Source of the DNA: an uncultured Clostridia bacterium
GTDB taxonomy: Bacteria; Bacillota; Clostridia; Christensenellales; Borkfalkiaceae
Reading direction: 5' to 3'
DNA length: 8,827 bases
Assembly: GCA_947629845.1 (NCBI GenBank)
Contig: CANRFD010000052.1
Coordinates: 1 to 8,827 of the forward strand
Shown here: piece by piece, positions 6,151 through 8,827 of the stretch
Layout: each line of letters begins with the position of its first letter
Position numbering within the stretch: the stretch's first letter is position 1
The notes under the pieces: model-generated
The model's database searches: none
What the model saw: only the letters and a program-made list of their open reading frames with translations
Told to the model about the DNA's origin: nothing
Position numbers and translations under genes: made by a program

Positions 6151-6714
6151 TTATTGATTTTTCAGGTTCTTGCCGAACTCGTAGGCCGCCGCGGGATAGC
6201 GGGAACGCGCCGTCATGCCGGGCGTGCCGCAGCCCTTGCCGAGGACTGTTCCCATGTCCCTGAAATTCAGATAGCGCACGAGCGTTTGATAGTGCGCCTC
6301 CAAGGCCTCGAACGTCCAGCCGTCGGCATTCCACGCGACGGAGATGAGTGCGGACTTCATGCGCTTTTGCTGAATTTCGCCGTTGAAGGCGCAGAAGCGG
6401 TCGATGACCGTCTTTAATTGGGCGGACATTCCGTAGTAGTAGAGCGGCGTGACGAATACGATCATATCCGCGCCGAGGATGTCGGCTTTGATGCCGCGCA
6501 TTGCGCCGTTTTCCGACCCCATGTCGTCAATTTGCGCACATGAGCCGCCGTATCCACACCGCACGCAGCCCGTGCAGGGGTAAACGTTCGCCCGCGCCGT
6601 ATCGATGACGGAGACGGTGTTTCCCGCCTCCTTTGCGCCCCTGATAAACTGCTCCGCGAGCAGGTTGGACGAGCCGTGTCTTTGCGGGCTGCCCGTGAGT
6701 ACGACGATCTTCAT
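6151..6714 (-). CDS. Iron-sulfur flavoprotein-type NAD(P)H-dependent FMN reductase
   Basis: A 187-residue cytoplasmic flavoprotein of the NADPH-dependent FMN reductase family. The FMN phosphate loop is TGSPQRHGSSN at residues 7-17, and TPLYYYGMSAQLKTVIDR at 89-106 is the conserved flavin-side strand and helix. Cysteines 47, 50, 53 and 59 form CX2CX2CX5C, the compact motif that binds a [4Fe-4S] cluster in the archaeal and clostridial iron-sulfur flavoproteins (Isf). The protein therefore likely moves electrons between NAD(P)H or ferredoxin, a cluster and FMN, reducing a small acceptor such as a quinone, peroxide or oxygen. The start is the ATG at 6714, which overlaps the flavodoxin stop as ATGA; a weak GGAG lies upstream, which fits translational coupling. 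The frame is open upstream inside the flavodoxin gene but without conservation. Confidence 0.9.
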   Translation of the reverse strand: MKIVVLTGSPQRHGSSNLLAEQFIRGAKEAGNTVSVIDTARANVYPCTGCVRCGYGGSCAQIDDMGSENGAMRGIKADILGADMIVFVTPLYYYGMSAQLKTVIDRFCAFNGEIQQKRMKSALISVAWNADGWTFEALEAHYQTLVRYLNFRDMGTVLGKGCGTPGMTARSRYPAAAYEFGKNLKNQ

Positions 6715-7193
6715 AAATTCAGGCTCTCCACCCACGATTTGAGCGAGGCTTCGCTTGCGCCGTTGACGGTCTTTCCGCCCTTCCATGTGGCGTTCGGGGC
6801 GCACTGCTTTAATGCGCTCTCCGTTTTGCCGAGCCCGCTGCCGCCGCTCGTCGCGAAGAGGACGATGGTCTTGCCCGAAAAATCGTAGCTCTCGAGGAAG
6901 GTCTTTACGATGGTCGGCGCGGTGTACCACCACACGGGGAAGCCGAGAAAAACGGCGTCGTAATCCGCCATGGTCTCGAGGCGGCGCTTGATCGCGGGGC
7001 GGGAGGACGGGTCGTTCATCTCCAAGGAAGAGCGGCTCTTCTTGTTCGTCCAATCGAGGTCGGCCGCCGTGTAGGGCGTGGCGGGTTCGATCTCGAAGAG
7101 GTCGGCGTTTGCGGCCTTTGCAAGGAGGCTTGCCGCCCTCTTCGTTGTGCCGCTTGCCGAAAAGTACGCCACCAAAATTTTTTTATTCATCAT
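6711..7193 (-). CDS. Flavodoxin (cytoplasmic)
   Basis: A 160-residue flavodoxin with no signal peptide, a small FMN electron carrier in the cytoplasm. The phosphate-binding loop is FSASGTTK at residues 11-18, the aromatic FMN contact region is FPVWWYTAP at 85-93, and ATSGGSG at 114-120 is the third loop. It is clearly a paralogue of the C-terminal domain of the lipoprotein at 3322-4899 (shared ILVAYFSA, PYTAADLD, RPAI, FLESYDFS, SWVESLN). Two adjacent ATG codons (7193 and 7190) are possible starts: AAGGAG is 5 bases before the first and 8 before the second, so the second may be the true one, one residue shorter. The start overlaps the stop of the MarR gene. It probably supplies electrons to, or accepts them from, the iron-sulfur flavoprotein encoded next. 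Confidence 0.93.
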   Translation of the reverse strand: MMNKKILVAYFSASGTTKRAASLLAKAANADLFEIEPATPYTAADLDWTNKKSRSSLEMNDPSSRPAIKRRLETMADYDAVFLGFPVWWYTAPTIVKTFLESYDFSGKTIVLFATSGGSGLGKTESALKQCAPNATWKGGKTVNGASEASLKSWVESLNL

Positions 7194-7627
7194 CTATTCT
7201 CCTTTGCGGCGATCTTTTGCATCTTCGCCGCCAAATTTTGCAGTGCGGAAAGCAGCGCCTCGGGGGCTTCCAGCTCCGAATAAATTTCCTTCTCCCTGCG
7301 GTAGAGGTCGGAAAGGATCCCGTCGGCGTACTCCTTGCCGCGCGGGGTCAGCGATACGAGCAGCTCCCTCCTCTCCCCTTTGATCTGCGAGAGCGCGATG
7401 TAATTTTTGCCCTCTAAATCCTTGATGATGGTGTTGGCAGTGCTCCGCGGGATGTCCCAATCGTCGCAGATCTGCTTTTGGCTGTGCCTCTTGCCGTCGT
7501 TTAAGGCGTACAGTATCCAAAGAAGATTGGGGGAGCCGAGGGAGCAGTTCTTCCCGTATTGCTCGTACACGCCGTCGATTTGATAGACCAGCTTTCCGAG
7601 CCTGTAAAAAAAGTCGCGTTCGTCCAT
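7190..7627 (-). CDS. MarR-family transcriptional regulator
   Basis: A 145-residue regulator of the MarR family, usually a dimeric repressor released by phenolic ligands or thiol oxidation. The winged helix-turn-helix lies at about residues 49-92: SQKQICDDWDIPRSTANTIIKDLE (49-72) is the recognition unit, and QIKGERRELLVSLTPRG (81-97) is the wing, with the family's conserved Arg and Leu-Thr-x-x-Gly. Long N- and C-terminal helices give the dimer interface. Cys28 and Cys54 are the only cysteines, so thiol sensing is possible but not shown. The ATG at 7627 has a modest AGAGG site. It is the first gene of a tightly packed operon of redox genes behind a consensus promoter, the usual arrangement for an autoregulated MarR operon. 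The gene overlaps the flavodoxin start by 4 bases. Confidence 0.93.
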   Translation of the reverse strand: MDERDFFYRLGKLVYQIDGVYEQYGKNCSLGSPNLLWILYALNDGKRHSQKQICDDWDIPRSTANTIIKDLEGKNYIALSQIKGERRELLVSLTPRGKEYADGILSDLYRREKEIYSELEAPEALLSALQNLAAKMQKIAAKENR

Positions 7628-7646
7628 TTTTTGCCTCTGAAATTCC

Positions 7647-7682
7647 GTTTCGTATTTTAATTATAATTCGGTTTCGGATTTC
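7647..7682. promoter_or_regulatory. Candidate MarR operator repeats
   Basis: Two direct copies of GTTTCGNATTTN (plus strand 7647-7658 and 7671-7682) lie 24 bases apart. One falls in the promoter spacer against the -35 box and the other over the expected transcription start, with the -10 box and the palindrome AATTATAATT (7659-7668) between them. The placement fits repressor binding by the adjacent MarR protein. MarR sites are usually palindromic, so this is a suggestion only. Confidence 0.4.
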
Positions 7683-7688
7683 TGTCAA
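7660..7688 (-). promoter_or_regulatory. Predicted sigma-A promoter of the MarR operon
   Basis: On the minus strand TTGACA (7683-7688) and TATAAT (7660-7665) are separated by exactly 17 bases, a perfect consensus. Transcription would start near 7653, giving a leader of about 26 bases before the MarR ATG. Such a strong promoter normally needs a repressor, and MarR is the obvious candidate. Confidence 0.88.
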
Positions 7689-7710
7689 GCGTTTGGAGAA
7701 AATTTTTCGC

Positions 7711-7741
7711 AAAAAAATTACCCGCCGCGGGGTGCGGCGGG
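7711..7741 (-). terminator. Intrinsic terminator of yebC
   Basis: On the minus strand CCCGCCGC (complement of 7734-7741) pairs perfectly with GCGGCGGG (complement of 7721-7728) around a five-base loop, followed by TAATTTTTTT (7711-7720). It begins 22 bases after the yebC stop and ends about 22 bases before the MarR -35 box, so the two transcription units are separate. Confidence 0.92.
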
Positions 7742-7763
7742 CGATAAGAAACTTCGCTTACTC

Positions 7764-8504
7764 TTACTCTTCCTCTTCGTCGTCGGGAAGGTCGACGTTG
7801 TGGTAGACGTCCTGCACGTCGTCGTTCTCCTCGAGCTTGTCGAGCATCTTGCGGAAGGTCTCGAGTTTGTCCGCGGGGAGGGTGATCTTGCTCTGCGGCA
7901 GCATGGTGATCTCCGCCTGCAAAAATTCCAGCCCCTTCTCCTCGAGGTACTTTCTCGCCTCGGAGAACACGGCGGGTGCAGTGTAAATTTCAAACGCGTC
8001 CTCCTGCGTGACGACGTCGTCGGCGCCCGCCTCGATGGCGAGTTCGGTGACTTCGTCCTCGGAGAGCTGCGGCGTGCGTTCGACCACGAGGACGCCCTTC
8101 GTCTCGAACATGTAGGAGACGGAGCCCGTGGTGCCGAGGGAGCCGCCGTGCTTGGACATGATGGCGCGGACGTCCCCCGCCGTGCGGTTGTTGTTATCCG
8201 TCAGCGTGGTGATGATGACCGCCGCGCCGCCGACGCCGTACCCCTCGTAGGTGAGTTCCTTGAACTCCTTGTCGCCGAGTTCGCCGGCCGCCTTTTTGAT
8301 GGAACGCTCGATGTTGTCGTTGGGCATGTTCGCCGCCTTCGCCTTGGCGATGATGTCGGCGAGTTTGGAGTTGGTGGCGGGGTTGGGATTGCCCTTTGCC
8401 GCGACCGCGAGCTCACGGCCGATCTTGGTGAACAGTTTGCCGCGGGCGGCGTCCGCCTTGCCCTTTTTGGCCTGTATGTTGTGCCATTTGCTGTGACCTG
8501 ACAT
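7764..8504 (-). CDS. yebC: YebC/PmpR-family protein
   Basis: A 246-residue cytoplasmic protein of the YebC family, full length. The hallmark N-terminus SGHSKWHNIQAKKGKADAAR (2-21) and FTKIGREL are present, followed by ANMPNDNIERSIKKA and LTYEGYGVGG (about residues 59-90), GGSLGTTGSVSYMFE (about 120-134) and an acidic tail DDEEEE. The family was first described as transcriptional regulators (PmpR), and more recently some members, including Firmicutes ones, have been linked to relieving ribosome stalling on proline-rich sequences. Which applies here cannot be told from sequence. The ATG at 8504 follows GGAGGT with 6 bases spacing. No convincing promoter was found in the 154 bases upstream, so it may be read through from the RNA methyltransferase gene. 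A strong terminator follows. Confidence 0.96.
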   Translation of the reverse strand: MSGHSKWHNIQAKKGKADAARGKLFTKIGRELAVAAKGNPNPATNSKLADIIAKAKAANMPNDNIERSIKKAAGELGDKEFKELTYEGYGVGGAAVIITTLTDNNNRTAGDVRAIMSKHGGSLGTTGSVSYMFETKGVLVVERTPQLSEDEVTELAIEAGADDVVTQEDAFEIYTAPAVFSEARKYLEEKGLEFLQAEITMLPQSKITLPADKLETFRKMLDKLEENDDVQDVYHNVDLPDDEEEE

Positions 8505-8550
8505 AAAATTACCTCCGAAAAATGATGTTTGATCGTGTTTTGAGTGAAAG

Positions 8551-8580
8551 ATCCGCTCGGTCGCTTCGCGCCCTCGGGAT
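8551..8580. repeat. REP-like imperfect palindrome upstream of yebC
   Basis: The outer arms ATCC (8551-8554) and GGAT (8577-8580) flank an inner hairpin GGTCGC-TTC-GCGCC (8559-8572) across a short internal loop. The sequence resembles the dispersed GATCC...CGCTTCG...GGATGA intergenic palindromes seen in many gut Clostridia genomes. Only one copy is in the window, so dispersal cannot be shown. Confidence 0.4.
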
Positions 8581-8590
8581 GAGGAGAGGA

Positions 8591-8674
8591 GGAGCTATTT
8601 TGCTCTGCGGGAGTGGAGCTTTTCCCCCGCAAGAGGAGCTTTTTCCCTGCGGAAGGGGTTATTTGTTCCTGCGG
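8591..8674. repeat. Degenerate 20-base tandem repeat
   Basis: Four imperfect units on the plus strand start at 8591, 8615, 8635 and 8655 (spacing 24, 20, 20), with approximate consensus GGAGCTTTTTCCCTGCGGAA. The last unit covers the stop codon of the methyltransferase gene. Within the same region an 11-base perfect inverted repeat, TTTCCCCCGCA (8621-8631) and TGCGGGGGAAA (8670-8680), could fold the methyltransferase mRNA end, but no T run follows, so it is not a standard terminator. Confidence 0.6.
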
Positions 8675-8827
8675 GGGAAATCGTGCGAAAGGAGATACAT
8701 CAAGATCCCTGCGGAGACGGCGGCGTTCAGACTTTCCATGCGCCCGTTCATCGGGATGGCGACGGTGAAATTTGCCCGCGCGCGCACGTCGTCCGAGAGG
8801 CCGTTCCCCTCGTTGCCGACGCAGAGG
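8659..8827 (-). CDS. SpoU-family (TrmH/RlmB-type) RNA methyltransferase, C-terminal end
   Basis: The last 55 codons of a gene that enters from the right edge. The sequence VGNEGNGLSDDV (residues 3-14 of the fragment) is SpoU motif 2, and IPMNGRMESLNAAVSAGILM (24-43) is motif 3. Both form the trefoil-knot site that binds S-adenosylmethionine. Members methylate the 2'-O of ribose in 23S rRNA or tRNA. The fragment cannot tell RlmB from TrmH-like or other subfamilies, so no symbol is given. The stop TAA is at 8659-8661, inside a degenerate tandem repeat. It lies 154 bases upstream of yebC on the same strand with no clear terminator between, so the two may be co-transcribed. The fragment is too short to appear as a long open frame but its motifs are unmistakable. 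Confidence 0.92.
   Translation of the reverse strand, partial: LCVGNEGNGLSDDVRARANFTVAIPMNGRMESLNAAVSAGILMYLLSHDFPRRNK

Noticed and set aside
5352..6263. A 303-codon open frame on the plus strand opposite the CMD/cupin gene.
   Set aside because: It is a mirror frame of a well-supported gene in GC-rich DNA; its translation has no recognisable motif, and it runs across the start of one gene and the end of another.
7800..8501. A 233-codon open frame on the plus strand opposite yebC.
   Set aside because: It is antisense to a conserved family, is rich in valine, arginine and aspartate as expected for a shadow frame, and shows no family motif.
8621..8680. The 11-base inverted repeat as terminator of the methyltransferase gene.
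   Set aside because: The loop is 38 bases and no T run follows the 3' arm on the minus strand.

Overview
The window reads as a piece of a Bacillota (Clostridia-like) chromosome. The coding DNA is GC-rich, ribosome binding sites are strong (AAGGAG/GGAGGT), promoters are close to the sigma-A consensus, and one lipoprotein has an InlB-type repeat plus BspA-type leucine-rich repeats, as is common in gut Clostridia. A genus cannot be assigned from sequence alone. No tRNA, rRNA, CRISPR array, insertion sequence or phage gene is visible.

Region 1 (1-2587, minus strand) is a housekeeping run transcribed right to left: purA (AMP synthesis), dapF (lysine/peptidoglycan precursor) and the 5' part of pyrG (CTP synthesis), which leaves the window at its left edge. 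purA and dapF overlap by ATGA and pyrG follows after 48 bases. A near-consensus promoter lies before purA. Region 2 (2717-3313, plus strand) is a divergent single-gene unit: a zinc-ribbon Nudix hydrolase with a textbook TTGACA-17-TACAAT promoter and its own hairpin terminator.

Region 3 (3322-7688, minus strand) is the interesting part. A consensus promoter drives a MarR-family regulator, then a cytoplasmic flavodoxin, an iron-sulfur-flavoprotein-type FMN reductase, a carboxymuconolactone-decarboxylase/cupin fusion, an antibiotic-biosynthesis-monooxygenase (ABM) protein, a 56-codon remnant of an amidohydrolase, and finally a 525-residue lipoprotein. The genes overlap or lie within 13 bases of each other, so they look like one operon. 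The lipoprotein joins an InlB B-repeat, BspA-type leucine-rich repeats and a complete flavodoxin domain that is a paralogue of the cytoplasmic flavodoxin five coding positions upstream. The set suggests a MarR-controlled response to a redox-active or electrophilic compound (perhaps a quinone or aromatic), with one flavodoxin inside the cell and one predicted outside. That function is inference.

Region 4 (7711-8827, minus strand) holds yebC with a clear terminator that isolates it from the MarR operon, a short intergenic stretch with a degenerate 20-base repeat and a REP-like palindrome, and the 3' end of a SpoU-family RNA methyltransferase that runs off the right edge.
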